Notes: a model not told the origin generated them from the letters alone. DNA of 64,000 nt from Agrococcus lahaulensis DSM 17612 (GCF_000425105.1 NZ_KE384303.1:1-64000); one strand, 5' to 3'; shown: positions 8,926 through 18,318, counted from the first letter of the stretch. Made by a program: numbers and translations.

Positions 8926-9515
8926 TCAAGGCGCTGCTGACGCTCGCAGGTCGTCGCCACCAAGGACGCTGATGTCCCTGTCGACCGCTGAGTCGAACGC
9001 TTCGGGGGTGGAATGGTCTGCGGCGCAGAGGAGGAATCGGCCCTTCCAGCCCCGTCGCCAACGCCCGCGCCGCGCTTCGAGGTGCGCCTCGGTCGGGACA
9101 GATCACGCACCTCCTCGGAATTCTCGCCCCGCGCGTCGCATAGGTGCTGCACGGCCAGCGCGCGCTGCCGTTCCCCTGACCCGATGACGGGCGAAGTTGT
9201 CCGCGCTTCGAAGCAGGTCTCGATTCGCGACATGCGAGAGCGGCTGCCAGCTTGTAGTGAGAAGCGCCGTCCAATCGCGGCGACCGGTGATCCAGTCGCA
9301 AGAACGATGCGCCTGGCGCAGCGCACCAGCGCAGGCCGAAGCGCGCTACGACCGAGTCCGCTCGCCTGTCGACGACCATTCCCGACTCGCGGCTACCTGC
9401 GTCAGCAGGCCGTTGTCTGCCCTCGAGGCATACCGTTACCCGCTGCACCGCCCGCGTCGTCGCCCTTGCCGCCTGGGCCGAGTTGCAACTCAGAGAAATC
9501 CACGCGCTCGCTCAT
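8926..9515 (-). pseudogene. Decayed gene in the polysaccharide locus
   Basis: No intact gene spans this interval, but the minus strand reads like the remains of one. From an ATG at 9515 it begins MSERVDFSELQLGPGGKGDD and soon meets a stop. Further on, in another frame, a protein-like stretch with DWITGRRDWTALLTTSWQPL and HVANRDLLRSADNFARHRV appears. After one TGA the same frame continues with VPTEAHLEARRGRW, GRFLLCAADHSTPEAFDSAV and DISVLGGDDLRASAAP to a stop at 8926. Third positions in these parts are mostly G or C, as in real genes. The family was not recognised; from context it may have been a sugar transferase or sugar-modifying enzyme. Confidence 0.45.
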
Positions 9516-9771
9516 CGAGCCCATTCGTCACCCACACCGCGCCAGAGTCATGGCGCGGCACATCCACCCGGAGCGGGCAACGGTTCTGGTGTCTGCCCCT
9601 CATCCGGGTCCAGGCACGTCGATTGCAGTCGCGGGCTCGGTGGCGCGGCGAGGCCGGATAGGCTAAGGGGGCGACAGGCTTGATACATCGGCTCGCAGCG
9701 GCCGTGACCCTGCCGGCGTTGGACGAGACTAGGCGTCGCAGTTTAACCGAAACCGAGCGGAGAGTTCACTG

Positions 9772-11073
9772 ATGCGCGAGAACCTACCGAGGGTGCTGAT
9801 CATTGCTGTCAACCCGCTCTCGAAGACTTCGAATAACGGAAAGACATACGCATCCTTCTTCGAAGGCTATCCTTCCGAGCGAATTGCACAGCTGTATTTC
9901 CATCGCGAACTACCGAACTCGAGTATCACAACCCGGTTCTACCGAGTGTCGGACGAAGACGTACTGCGATTCATGACTCGCAGGACGCGGTCGCTGGGAG
10001 CGCCCGTGGAGGCCACGACGATAGCAGATCAGGTTCTGTCGCCCGGAGCGACGCGCGCTCTGGCTTCGTCGCAGACGATCCGCTCAGCGCGCAGTGCCGT
10101 GCTCGGAGGGGTGCTGCGCCTCGGATACCGCGACATCAGGAGTTGGATCGATGATTTCGATCCTGAGGTCATCTTCTTCAGCGGCGGCGACGCAACCCAT
10201 CTCTACCCGTTGGTCGTTCGCATATCGCGCGACTTCGAGGCCAAGATCTTCAGTTATGTCACTGACGACTATGTATTGCCGCTGCCCGCAGGAAACCCGA
10301 TGGCTAAGCTGGCCCGCGCGAGCGTCCGTCGACACTTCCTCGCAATGTGCGCGGCGAGCGAGCGTGTGCTGACCATTGGGGACAAAATGACGAACGTCTA
10401 TCGCGAACAGTTTGGTATCGCGTCCACGCCGCTGATGAATCTTGTAGAAGTGACTAGTGCGACGGTTGCTCATCGCGACTCTTTGCCCGGCCTGATTATT
10501 CTGACATACGCCGGCGGGCTACACCTGAATCGCTGGAAGACGCTTGCTGAACTTGGCGCCGCGCTTGATCGAATTCAGGGCCGGGGGACGAGAGCCGAAC
10601 TCCACATCTACACCTCAACACACATTGATTCAGCAATGGATCAAGCGCTTCGCTCTTCTGAGTCCATTGTGATGCACGAGGCCGTCGACGCGAGCCAACT
10701 GCGGCGAGTCTACGAGAGCGCCGACTTGCTGGTCCACGTCGAGTCGTTCGAACGAAGCGACCAAGTTGCGACGTACCTGTCCGTATCGACGAAGATTCCT
10801 GAGTATCTCGCCGCCGGACGGGCGGTTCTCGCAATAGGACCGGCAGGTGTTGCTTCTATGGAGTATCTAGCCAGCTCGGGTGCAGCCTACGTCGCGTCTT
10901 CGCTCGGCCACGATGAGCTGGACGTGGTGGTGGAGGAGGCGGTTCATGATCGCGAAGCGCGGGCTGATAAGGCGCTTCGCGGTCTTGAGGTGGCCTTGGC
11001 GAATCACGAGGCCGGTCGCTCGCGGGCCAAACTGTGGGAAGCACTCCGTGACGCCGCGCACGTTGGAGCGTGA
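9772..11073 (+). CDS. Glycosyltransferase, GT-B fold (family 4-like)
   Basis: A 433-residue cytoplasmic protein. The N-terminal half starts RVLIIAVNPLSKTSNNGKTY, an acceptor-domain Rossmann start. The C-terminal half begins with LIILTYAGGLHLNRW and contains the donor-site motif KIPEYLAAGRAVLAIG, which is the E-x7-type nucleotide-phosphate site of retaining family 4 enzymes. It would add one sugar to the lipid-linked repeat unit; donor and linkage cannot be predicted. The ATG at 9772 follows GGAGAG by 7 nt. It reads towards the polymerase at 11203. The composition is AT-richer than in flanking core genes. Confidence 0.82.
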   Translation: MRENLPRVLIIAVNPLSKTSNNGKTYASFFEGYPSERIAQLYFHRELPNSSITTRFYRVSDEDVLRFMTRRTRSLGAPVEATTIADQVLSPGATRALASSQTIRSARSAVLGGVLRLGYRDIRSWIDDFDPEVIFFSGGDATHLYPLVVRISRDFEAKIFSYVTDDYVLPLPAGNPMAKLARASVRRHFLAMCAASERVLTIGDKMTNVYREQFGIASTPLMNLVEVTSATVAHRDSLPGLIILTYAGGLHLNRWKTLAELGAALDRIQGRGTRAELHIYTSTHIDSAMDQALRSSESIVMHEAVDASQLRRVYESADLLVHVESFERSDQVATYLSVSTKIPEYLAAGRAVLAIGPAGVASMEYLASSGAAYVASSLGHDELDVVVEEAVHDREARADKALRGLEVALANHEAGRSRAKLWEALRDAAHVGA

Positions 11074-11202
11074 GCGGTTGAGCCAGACGGACGCAGGACC
11101 GAGCTCTCGCCAAGTATCGAGGATACTTCCTCCGGTCATTACCAGAGCGGGCAGGCTCTTCCCCCCAAGTCCGCGTCTCAATCAAAGGATGCGGAGACAC
11201 TC

Positions 11203-12498
11203 ATGAGTTCGTTGCGGGTCCTAAGCTACGCATACGCGGTTCTAGCGCTGTATGTACTCGCGCTGGCGTCGCTGACGAGTATGACCGCGACACAAGTGCT
11301 GCCAGCATTGATGCAACTTCTCATTTGTGTTGTGCTCTTCGCATTTGGATACTCATTCGGTCGGTCTGCGCGGATTCCGCGAGAAGTTTCGGAAATTCCG
11401 CCGAGGCATTGGAACGGCACGATCGCCGTGGGTCTGGGTATGACCGCAATAGTGGCGAGTATCTTGTCTGCTCAGTACAGCACGGGCATGTCACCGGCGC
11501 AAGTGATTAGCGGGCTCGGCGGAGATCAGTCGCTCTACGTGCAGTATCAGGGCTACACCCAAGAACTTGTCGAAGCAGGCGGCGGAGGGGCACTCACCAT
11601 CTGGTTCGCGATGCAAGTCGTTACGTACGCGATCGCGATTTGCGCGGTGATGTCGGTGGTCGCCCGTGGGGGGCGCGTCGCGCCCCAGGAGTGGGTGCTG
11701 CTCTCGTTTTCCCTCGCCGCGATGGCCTACTCGGGTCTCGCGCGGGGCACGGGGCTGGAGTTCTTCCATGTGGGCTCGGCACTGCTGTTCGCACTGTTGA
11801 TTCGGCCAGGGTCGAAGAATTCCCGCGCGCGTCAGTTGTACATCCTCGTTGTCGCGGTCGGTCTGGCGTCGCTTTATGTCGCGATCCTCGCTGCGCGGGG
11901 TGTGGATCCTGCTTTGCTGGACCTTGGTGAAATACATCTCGAGGACTCTTGGCTGCGGGAGATGCTCGGACCGGGCGTCGTCGGCGCGCTGCTGGCCTTC
12001 TACAGCTATTTCGGCTTCGGCTCTTTGTACGTCTCCACTTTCTGGACCGATGTATGGCTGCGAGACTGGCAGAGCTCCCTCCTATGGTTGCTTCCCGGCG
12101 GCTCGGCGCTCAACGGGACCGAGGTCCGTGACGTCATGACGGAAGTCGTAGAGGTAGGTGTCCGGTGGCACCCGGACTCGGTGCTCTTCGCCGCTAATGC
12201 AGGCATGCTCGGGTTCTTTGCGGCTTGCGTAATCCTGGGTAGGCTCGCGAGTCACCTCGAGTCCCGAGGTACCCTGGCGTCGACCATGATGCGGTACTTC
12301 GTGTTCCTTCAGATGCTAGCGTTCCCAGTCGGCAACTTCGTGTGGGTCGATAAGGCACCGTTGGTCGTAGTGATCTGGCTTCTGATGCTCGCCGCGATCC
12401 GCCGGCTCGGATTGCTGCCTCCGACTTTCCGGGAGTTCTTTTTTGGCGGGCAGGACGTCCCGATCAGGCGGCCGATCTCGAAGCATGCTGGCGCATAG
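11203..12498 (+). CDS. O-antigen/EPS polymerase-like membrane protein (Wzy-like)
   Basis: A 431-residue protein with about 10-12 hydrophobic helices, the first from residue 4 (VLSYAYAVLALYVLALASL). Two larger non-membrane loops lie near residues 85-120 and 225-300, the second containing LRDWQSSLLWLLPGGSALNG. Poor sequence conservation with this topology, in a locus that has a flippase, a co-polymerase and glycosyltransferases, is how Wzy polymerases normally appear. It would join repeat units on the outer membrane face. The assignment is from topology and context, not from a conserved motif. Its gene ends 28 nt before a strong hairpin terminator. Confidence 0.7.
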   Translation: MSSLRVLSYAYAVLALYVLALASLTSMTATQVLPALMQLLICVVLFAFGYSFGRSARIPREVSEIPPRHWNGTIAVGLGMTAIVASILSAQYSTGMSPAQVISGLGGDQSLYVQYQGYTQELVEAGGGGALTIWFAMQVVTYAIAICAVMSVVARGGRVAPQEWVLLSFSLAAMAYSGLARGTGLEFFHVGSALLFALLIRPGSKNSRARQLYILVVAVGLASLYVAILAARGVDPALLDLGEIHLEDSWLREMLGPGVVGALLAFYSYFGFGSLYVSTFWTDVWLRDWQSSLLWLLPGGSALNGTEVRDVMTEVVEVGVRWHPDSVLFAANAGMLGFFAACVILGRLASHLESRGTLASTMMRYFVFLQMLAFPVGNFVWVDKAPLVVVIWLLMLAAIRRLGLLPPTFREFFFGGQDVPIRRPISKHAGA

Positions 12499-12526
12499 TT
12501 ACCCAGGCAGACGCGAGAATGACAGC

Positions 12527-12554
12527 GGGCACCGGTTCAAGCGAACCGGTGCCC
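12527..12554. terminator. Bidirectional hairpin terminator between wzy-like and fnlC-like genes
   Basis: A perfect 12-bp stem (GGGCACCGGTTC / GAACCGGTGCCC) with a 4-nt AAGC loop sits in the 65-nt gap between two convergent genes. There is no T-run, as is common in high-GC actinobacteria. It is well placed to stop transcription from both sides. Confidence 0.8.
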
Positions 12555-12563
12555 AGCCACATC

Positions 12564-13706
12564 TCACGCGTTCTGCCGGGTTCTAATGCCGGTTCGGGCG
12601 TGGTGAGTCCGCGCAGTCGACAGGATGAAGGCCACGACGCGACGCGAAGTGTCGGTGATCGAATAGTCCGACGGTACCTGCGGTCGGCCGAGCCGTTCGA
12701 AAGCGCGGAGCGCAAAGCCGACTGCTTCAGATACCGAGGTCGGCTCCACGCCACATGTGATCATTGCGGCCGTGTCTAGCGACTCAGGACGCTCAATTGC
12801 GTCGCGCATTGTGACCGCGGGGAAGCCCAGCATGCTGGACTCCTCGCTAATAGTGCCGCTGTCCGAGAGCACGAGCTTCGCGGACAGTTGAAGCCGGACA
12901 TAATCATTGAACCCGAAGGGACGGTGCAGAATCAGGTTGCCCTTCAAGTCGGCGCTCTGCTCTTCGAGGCGCCGCCTCGTGCGAGGATGTGTCGAGACAA
13001 GCACGGGCACGTCGTACTCTTCGGACAATGAGTTCAACGACCGCAGAGCAAGCTCGAGCCGCACGGGGTTGTCGACGTTCTCCTCCCTGTGCAGACTGAC
13101 GAGGAAGTAGCCACCTTCGGTAAGACCCTGTCGGGCCAGCACGTCGCTCGCATCAATCCGCTCCTTGTTGTGTTGCAAGACCTCCTGGATCGGTGATCCT
13201 GTCACGATGATTCGCGACGGGTGGAGGCCCTCCACCAGCAGATTCCGACGCGCGTGCTCCGTATAGGCCAGGTTGTAGTCTGCGACGTGATCCACCAGAC
13301 GACGATTTGTTTCCTCGGGCACGTTCTCGTCGAACGAGCGGTTCCCTGCCTCCATGTGGTAGACGGGTATCTTCATGCGCTTCGCCATTACGGCCGAAAT
13401 GCAGCTATTCGTGTCGCCCAGTACGAGCATCGCATCTGGACGCTCCACTCGCAGGACTTCCTCCGTCTTGACGAGGATCGAGCCCATCACAGCGCCTAGT
13501 GAGGATGTCTCCGCCTCAAGAAAATGGTCGGGTCGGCGAAGCCCTAGGTCCTCGAAGAAGACTTCATTGAGCTCGTAGTCGTAGTTTTGGCCAGTGTGAG
13601 CCAGTACATGATCGGTATGCTCATCCAAGAGTTTTAGCGTAGGAGCGAGACGAATGATCTCTGGTCGCGTCCCTACAACGGTGAGCACCTTCAGTCGTTT
13701 GTTCAT
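12564..13706 (-). CDS. fnlC: UDP-sugar 2-epimerase, non-hydrolysing; FnlC/WbjD/CapG-type
   Basis: A 380-residue GT-B-like epimerase. Motifs include KVLTVVGTRPEIIRLAPTLK at the N-terminus, HTGQNYDYELNEVFFEDLGL, LVLGDTNSCISA, the acidic/His segment YHMEAGNRSFDENVPEE, LVSLHREENVDN and SDSGTISEES. Alone it would be called WecB-like. The YDYELNEVFF form and its place right after FnlA and FnlB homologues point to the C-2 epimerase that makes UDP-L-FucNAc from UDP-L-PneNAc. It overlaps the fnlB-like gene by 4 nt and is last in the operon. A plain UDP-ManNAc-forming WecB role remains possible. Confidence 0.85.
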   Translation of the reverse strand: MNKRLKVLTVVGTRPEIIRLAPTLKLLDEHTDHVLAHTGQNYDYELNEVFFEDLGLRRPDHFLEAETSSLGAVMGSILVKTEEVLRVERPDAMLVLGDTNSCISAVMAKRMKIPVYHMEAGNRSFDENVPEETNRRLVDHVADYNLAYTEHARRNLLVEGLHPSRIIVTGSPIQEVLQHNKERIDASDVLARQGLTEGGYFLVSLHREENVDNPVRLELALRSLNSLSEEYDVPVLVSTHPRTRRRLEEQSADLKGNLILHRPFGFNDYVRLQLSAKLVLSDSGTISEESSMLGFPAVTMRDAIERPESLDTAAMITCGVEPTSVSEAVGFALRAFERLGRPQVPSDYSITDTSRRVVAFILSTARTHHARTGIRTRQNA

Positions 13707-14797
13707 CGAATTACAGCCTCGTCGATCGTATCTGGAGCGGAAGGGTCAAAGATATCATTCGTCCAGAAGGCCGTGTACAGAAGCTGATGACCAGTGTTCT
13801 GAATCGAATGACTCCACATGGTCGGCATGTCGATAGCCACAGGGCTTTCACCATCGACGTGAAACTCAATTACGTCTTCAGTGAACAGGCGACGCAAACG
13901 AATTACGGCGCGGCCCGAAAGCACCGTAAAGCGCTCAATCTTTCGTCGGTGGAAGTGATCACCCCGGGTCACGCCCGCCACGGTCGTGGAGAAAGAAGAC
14001 TGGCCCGAGCCTCCGCGAGAGCGAACGATCTCGAAGAACGATCCGCGTGCATCTGCGTTCCTGCTAATTCGCACGGGCGCATGGGTCGGGAAGGTGTAGG
14101 AGCGATACGTATTGAATAGGTTGCGGCTGAACGGCGAAGCAATGTCTGGGATCTCCCCTTCCGCGTACACCGCCGACACTCCGCGAAGGCGCCCCAACAA
14201 TCCGCTGACTGTCTCCTGTGCCGAAAGCGACTCCACGGTAGTCGCGGGCGCTGCTCCGATTAGGGCATCTGCAGCGTCCTGTGCATGAAGGAGTGTCAGC
14301 TCCTTGTCGTGCTCGACTGTCGGCTCCTCGCCGTCAGCCAAGAGTTGGCAGAATGTCGATGTGACGGCGTTGTAGAACGGCCTGCCGTGCTCACCGAATA
14401 GATTCGGGAGGTGTAGATCGACAAATTCGGCCCCAACGCGCTCGGCAGCAGAAGCAAGGATGCCGGCGGCGCGGGCTTTGGACTCACCGTACACGGTGCC
14501 ATTGGTCGATTGCGTGGAGTTGGCGAATGACACGACACTGGGCGGGGGCTCGGCGGTGACAATGGCGGAAGCCGCCTGCTCGGCGAAGTGGACGTTTCCT
14601 TCCGCCACATCGACTTCCGAGCCGCGGTTGACGCCCGCGATGTGAATGAAACGATCGCTCGAAGCCGCGCGCGCAGCGGCGTCGGCGTCGAAGTTGTCAC
14701 CGACGGCGACCGATTGGACAGTCGTCGAGGTTTCCTTCAGTGCCGCGCGCGTGTGCCACCCCAGGAAGCCTCGCGCGCCGGTCATCGCCACGCTCAT
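13703..14797 (-). CDS. fnlB: CapF/FnlB-like reductase: SDR domain fused to a cupin
   Basis: A 364-residue two-domain protein. Residues 1-240 form an NADPH-dependent SDR domain starting MSVAMTGARGFLGWHTRAAL, with YGESKARA carrying the catalytic Tyr and Lys. Residues 250-364 form a cupin with DARGSFFEIVRS, the metal-type HFHRRKIERFTVLSG motif and PTMWSHSIQNTG. This fusion is specific to CapF/WbjC/FnlB, which reduces the 4-keto intermediate made by FnlA to UDP-L-PneNAc; in the known enzyme the cupin also acts in a C3 epimerisation step. Four-nt overlaps with both neighbours indicate translational coupling. The length equals that of studied homologues. Confidence 0.9.
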   Translation of the reverse strand: MSVAMTGARGFLGWHTRAALKETSTTVQSVAVGDNFDADAAARAASSDRFIHIAGVNRGSEVDVAEGNVHFAEQAASAIVTAEPPPSVVSFANSTQSTNGTVYGESKARAAGILASAAERVGAEFVDLHLPNLFGEHGRPFYNAVTSTFCQLLADGEEPTVEHDKELTLLHAQDAADALIGAAPATTVESLSAQETVSGLLGRLRGVSAVYAEGEIPDIASPFSRNLFNTYRSYTFPTHAPVRISRNADARGSFFEIVRSRGGSGQSSFSTTVAGVTRGDHFHRRKIERFTVLSGRAVIRLRRLFTEDVIEFHVDGESPVAIDMPTMWSHSIQNTGHQLLYTAFWTNDIFDPSAPDTIDEAVIR

Positions 14798-15837
14798 TTG
14801 GCAGGCCGCTCGATGCCTGCCTCGCGCAGCTCCCGATGGATCTCGGGAAGCGTAAGCAGGAGTTGCTCGACCTCCGGGATCGACATGCGATCGACGGTGT
14901 GTGAGTCGTAGTCGTCGTACTGGTTCTGACGCGGATCGCCCTCGTCCACGTAGACCCCGTAGTTGAGCTCGCGCGCGTCCGCTTTGATCCGGAAATAGTC
15001 TCCCATGTCTTCGGCACGGGACAGTTCTTCGCGGTTGGCCAAGGCCTCGGATCGCTTCTCTGCATGACGCGTGCCGATCACCTCTACGCTCGCGTCAGCC
15101 TCAAACAGGTTGATCACAGCCCTAGCCAGGTCCCCAATCGTGCAGGCTTTGGCCTTCCGAATGAAGAGGTCCCCCTGGACCGCATTGTGGAAGGCGAACT
15201 CGACCAAGCTGACGGAGTCGGCGAGCGACATCATGAAGCGTGTCATGCCCGGATCCGTAACGGTTAAGTTCTTTCCCGCACGCAGCTGGCGCACGAAGAG
15301 CGGGATCACCGAGCCGCGTGAATACATGACGTTGCCGTAGCGGACGCACGACACGGTTGTGGTCGCGTCACGATTGTTGAGGCCGTAAGACTGCGCGACT
15401 TTCTCCATCATGGCCTTGCTCATACCCATGGCATTCACCGGGTACACAGCCTTGTCGGTGCTCAGGCATACGAGGGAGGTCACTCCCGCGTGGTCCGCCG
15501 CCCGAACGACGTGCTCGCTGCCCATCACGTTCGTGCGTACCGCTTCCATCGGGAAGAACTCGCACGATGGCACTTGCTTTAAAGCGGCGGCATGGAAAGC
15601 GAAATCGACACCACGCATTGCACGCTCTACGCTGGTGTAATCCCGGATGTCGCCTACGTAGAACCGAAGTCGTGAATCCGAGATCTCGTGCCGCATCAGA
15701 TCCTGCTTAGCCTCGTCGCGACTAAAGATGCGGATCTGAGAAACATCGGTCTCGAGCAACTTCCTTGCGACTGTGTGGCCGAACGATCCTGTACCCCCAG
15801 TGATGAGTACGGTCGATCCCGAGTAGTCGTGGGTCAC
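14794..15837 (-). CDS. fnlA: CapE/FnlA-like UDP-GlcNAc 4,6-dehydratase/5-epimerase
   Basis: A 347-residue soluble SDR enzyme. It has the NADP motif GGTGSFGHTVARKLL (residues 13-27), FSRDEAKQDLMRHE, the catalytic LSTDKAVYPVNAMGMSK segment in which Thr-Asp-Lys replaces the usual Tyr region, and RYGNVMYSRGSVIPLF. These are hallmarks of the inverting dehydratases CapE, WbjB and FnlA, which take UDP-GlcNAc to a 4-keto-6-deoxy-L-sugar as the first step to UDP-L-FucNAc. It lacks the N-terminal membrane part of PglF, which is encoded upstream in the same operon. It overlaps both neighbours by 4 nt. Confidence 0.92.
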   Translation of the reverse strand: MTHDYSGSTVLITGGTGSFGHTVARKLLETDVSQIRIFSRDEAKQDLMRHEISDSRLRFYVGDIRDYTSVERAMRGVDFAFHAAALKQVPSCEFFPMEAVRTNVMGSEHVVRAADHAGVTSLVCLSTDKAVYPVNAMGMSKAMMEKVAQSYGLNNRDATTTVSCVRYGNVMYSRGSVIPLFVRQLRAGKNLTVTDPGMTRFMMSLADSVSLVEFAFHNAVQGDLFIRKAKACTIGDLARAVINLFEADASVEVIGTRHAEKRSEALANREELSRAEDMGDYFRIKADARELNYGVYVDEGDPRQNQYDDYDSHTVDRMSIPEVEQLLLTLPEIHRELREAGIERPAK

Positions 15838-17060
15838 GGTTTTCCTTCCTGTGCTGCGGTCTCCAGCAGGCGCTCGATCACGTCGACGCCGTGCTCCAAG
15901 GACATGGTGGTCTTGTACGTATGGCGCGCTCGGCGGGCCATCGCCTCTCTGGACGCTCCGTCCAGCGATATCGCCGCCTGAATGGCCTTGGCGAGCGCGC
16001 CCGGGTCCTCAGGAGAGACTGCGAGCCCGAAGCCGAATGCCTCGACGAGGCGCTTGACATCACCGCCGACGGAGGCAATAACCGGAACGCCGTCGCGTAG
16101 GCTTGCTTGAAGCTTCGACGGAATCGTGCCTCGCATAATAGGGAGGTCACGCAACGAGACGAGTTGGAAGTCGCTTTGCCGCGCCACCGCGGCGAGCGCA
16201 GATGGAGGGACGCGCCCGTGGAAAGTGACGTTTCGGCTAGCGAGCGACGCAGCGAGTTCGCGCAGTTGCGGTTCAGCGACCCCGGAGCCGAACAAATGGA
16301 GATGCGCGTGGTTTGGGCGCTCGAGCAGCGCCATCGCCCGGATCGCGGTATCGAGGCCTTGGAGATCACCGAGGTTGCCCGCGTAGACGATCTCGAGACG
16401 CTCACCGCTGCCTCGGATCTGAATTGGGGCGTCACGCGACTGAATGGGACTCTCGTCCGCCCAATTCAGCAGAGTGGTGAGCTTGGCGCGATCCACGCCG
16501 CGGCTCTCGAGCGATGCAGCCATGGTCGGCGCGATCGCGATGACGTGCGAGGCTCGCCGGTACGCGGACCGTAGCCAAGGCTCAAGAACCGCGTCGATCG
16601 TTTGAGCTACGCGGCCCGATACCAGCGAAGAGCCGGTAATGGACTCAGGCCAGAGGTCTTGAACGTGCAGCACGTACGGCGCGCGCCCCAGAGTTCGCCA
16701 CAGCTGGGGGCCAAGTGCGGCGGTCATCTGAGTCGCGTAGACGTATACGGCGTCCGCAGACCGAAGCGCTGCCATAGCGACGGTCGAGGATGCCGCGAAA
16801 GTCGCGTAGTTCGCCATCCTCAATAGCGCACGACCGGAGTGGTCGGGGAAGAGGGGCACCCTCAACACCCGAACTCCGCGCACCGTCTCTACCTGGCGAC
16901 TGCGGAGGCGGTAGCCCGAGTAGACGCGACCATCCGGATAGTTAGGGAAGCCCGTGACGACGGTGACCTGGTGCCCGCGGCGCGCAAGCTCTTCCGCCAG
17001 GGTTGTGGGAATCGCGACAGGTTCGGGGTGGTAGTACTGCGACACGATGGCGATCTTCAT
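15834..17060 (-). CDS. Glycosyltransferase family 4, WbuB-like (probable L-FucNAc transferase)
   Basis: A retaining GT-B glycosyltransferase of 408 residues. The N-terminus MKIAIVSQYYHPEPVAIPTT and GHQVTVVTGFPNYPDG are strongly WbuB-like, as is HVQDLWPESITGSSLVSG. The donor domain holds IVYAGNLGDLQGLDTAIRA and the phosphate-site GTIPSKLQASLRDGVPVIAS. WbuB-type enzymes in E. coli O26 and relatives add L-FucNAc, and here the gene is directly followed by fnlA-B-C, so this donor is likely. The ATG at 17060 overlaps pglD by 4 nt; an in-frame GTG/ATG extension to 17114 only adds residues not seen in the family. Confidence 0.88.
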   Translation of the reverse strand: MKIAIVSQYYHPEPVAIPTTLAEELARRGHQVTVVTGFPNYPDGRVYSGYRLRSRQVETVRGVRVLRVPLFPDHSGRALLRMANYATFAASSTVAMAALRSADAVYVYATQMTAALGPQLWRTLGRAPYVLHVQDLWPESITGSSLVSGRVAQTIDAVLEPWLRSAYRRASHVIAIAPTMAASLESRGVDRAKLTTLLNWADESPIQSRDAPIQIRGSGERLEIVYAGNLGDLQGLDTAIRAMALLERPNHAHLHLFGSGVAEPQLRELAASLASRNVTFHGRVPPSALAAVARQSDFQLVSLRDLPIMRGTIPSKLQASLRDGVPVIASVGGDVKRLVEAFGFGLAVSPEDPGALAKAIQAAISLDGASREAMARRARHTYKTTMSLEHGVDVIERLLETAAQEGKP

Positions 17061-17695
17061 CGTGCCGGGACCCCCTTCACCGTGCGGCCAGGTTCCACCG
17101 AACGCGTGACGCACGCGGCTGCGCCGATCAGTGCTCCCTCACCGACTAAGAGGCCCTGGAGGATGACTGCACCCGCGCCAACAAGCGACGTGGCGCCTAT
17201 TGTCACCTCACCTGAGACGACCGCGGCCGGATTGATCGACACCCAATCGTGAAGCGTTGAGTCGTGCCCGATGGTGGCGTTCGGGTTCACGTGGCCGCCG
17301 ACGCCGATCGTCACGTTCGTCGAGATCTGCGCGCCTCCGCAGATGATCGTGCCGGGAGCCAGCGACACCAAGGATCCGACGTGCGCGGCCGGGTGCACGA
17401 GCGTCGCAGGGCGATGGCCGGCACCCTCAAGGCGTGCGTGCAGGCGTTGCCGAGCCGCCGGGGAGCCGATCGCGACGGTGAACCAAACCGGCTCGCCGCT
17501 CGAGTCGAGGAAGGTGTCCAGGGCACCCAACCAAGGAACGCCGCGCGCCGCGAGGCGGTCGAGCTGCACGGCAGCTGGCGCGTCGTCGATGACACCGACG
17601 ACGTCCCACCGAGGGCTCACACTGTTGATAGCCTCGATGACATCCAGAGCCTCTCGACCGAAGCCGCCGGCTCCCAACACGACGATGCGTTCCAT
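17057..17695 (-). CDS. pglD: PglD/NeuD-like sugar O/N-acetyltransferase
   Basis: A 212-residue acyltransferase with an N-terminal nucleotide-sugar-binding Rossmann part (MERIVVLGAGGFGREALDVI) and a C-terminal left-handed beta helix of hexapeptide repeats (ISTNVTIGVGGHVNPNATIG onward). The catalytic His candidates lie in ATIGHDSTLHDW, matching PglD. PglD transfers acetyl from acetyl-CoA to the 4-amino group of UDP-4-amino-sugars. With PglE and PglF homologues directly upstream, this would complete UDP-N,N'-diacetylbacillosamine or a stereoisomer. It overlaps pglC by 1 nt and the WbuB-like gene by 4 nt. Confidence 0.9.
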   Translation of the reverse strand: MERIVVLGAGGFGREALDVIEAINSVSPRWDVVGVIDDAPAAVQLDRLAARGVPWLGALDTFLDSSGEPVWFTVAIGSPAARQRLHARLEGAGHRPATLVHPAAHVGSLVSLAPGTIICGGAQISTNVTIGVGGHVNPNATIGHDSTLHDWVSINPAAVVSGEVTIGATSLVGAGAVILQGLLVGEGALIGAAACVTRSVEPGRTVKGVPAR

Positions 17696-18318
17696 CAGCG
17701 ATGCACCTGCTCGGCACCCTCGAACGGGCGCATCGTCACGTGTCCCTCGGCGGAGATCCCGGTTCGACGGAAGACAGCGACGATGGTTTCAAGCATGACT
17801 CGAGCGTCGAGAGCCAGGCTACGGGAGTCGACGTACTCGACGTCGAGCGCGAAGCGTTCCTCCCAAGAGAGGGCATTGCGCCCGCGGACCTGCGCAAGGC
17901 CTGTGATGCCGGGCCTGACCTCGTGGCGACGGGCCTGTTCGTGCGTGTAGCGGTCGAGGTACTCGACGAGGAGCGGTCGCGGCCCGACGAAGCTCATTTC
18001 GCCCTTCAGGACGTTCCAGAGGCTGGGGAGTTCGTCGAGACTGGAGGCACGGAGGGCGGCGCCGAAAGGCGTCATCCGATCGGCGTCGCTCACGAGCCCC
18101 TTCGTCGGGTCGGGCGACCGCATCGAGCGGAACTTGAGCAGAGTGAAGATGCGGCCGTTCTGGCCCGGCCGCGGTTGCCGGAAGAGCACGGGTCGTCCCA
18201 ACTTCAGCGCCACGCCGAGGGCGACACCGGCCAGCAGGGGAGAAGCGGCGACCAAGCCGGTAGCGCTGCCGACGACGTCGAGACCTCGCTTCAGTCTGTC
18301 GTATCGGCGCGTCGTCAC
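17695..18318 (-). CDS. pglC: PglC-like initiating phosphoglycosyl transferase
   Basis: A 207-residue monotopic phosphoglycosyl transferase of the minimal PglC type. It has one N-terminal re-entrant hydrophobic helix (about residues 14-36) and the motif FRQPRPGQNGRIFTLLKFRSM. The catalytic Asp-Glu dyad lies in SSLDELPSLWNVLKGEMSFV, followed by GPRPL and RPGITGLAQVRGRNAL. It transfers the phospho-sugar from its UDP form to undecaprenyl phosphate and so starts the repeat unit. The small size, without the four extra helices of WbaP, and its place beside pglF/E/D suggest a diacetamido sugar as substrate. It overlaps pglE by 4 nt. Confidence 0.9.
   Translation of the reverse strand: MTTRRYDRLKRGLDVVGSATGLVAASPLLAGVALGVALKLGRPVLFRQPRPGQNGRIFTLLKFRSMRSPDPTKGLVSDADRMTPFGAALRASSLDELPSLWNVLKGEMSFVGPRPLLVEYLDRYTHEQARRHEVRPGITGLAQVRGRNALSWEERFALDVEYVDSRSLALDARVMLETIVAVFRRTGISAEGHVTMRPFEGAEQVHR

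Noticed and set aside
12564-13706. Plain WecB for UDP-ManNAc
   Set aside because: Possible by family, but the FnlC-like motif and position after fnlA and fnlB fit UDP-L-FucNAc synthesis better.
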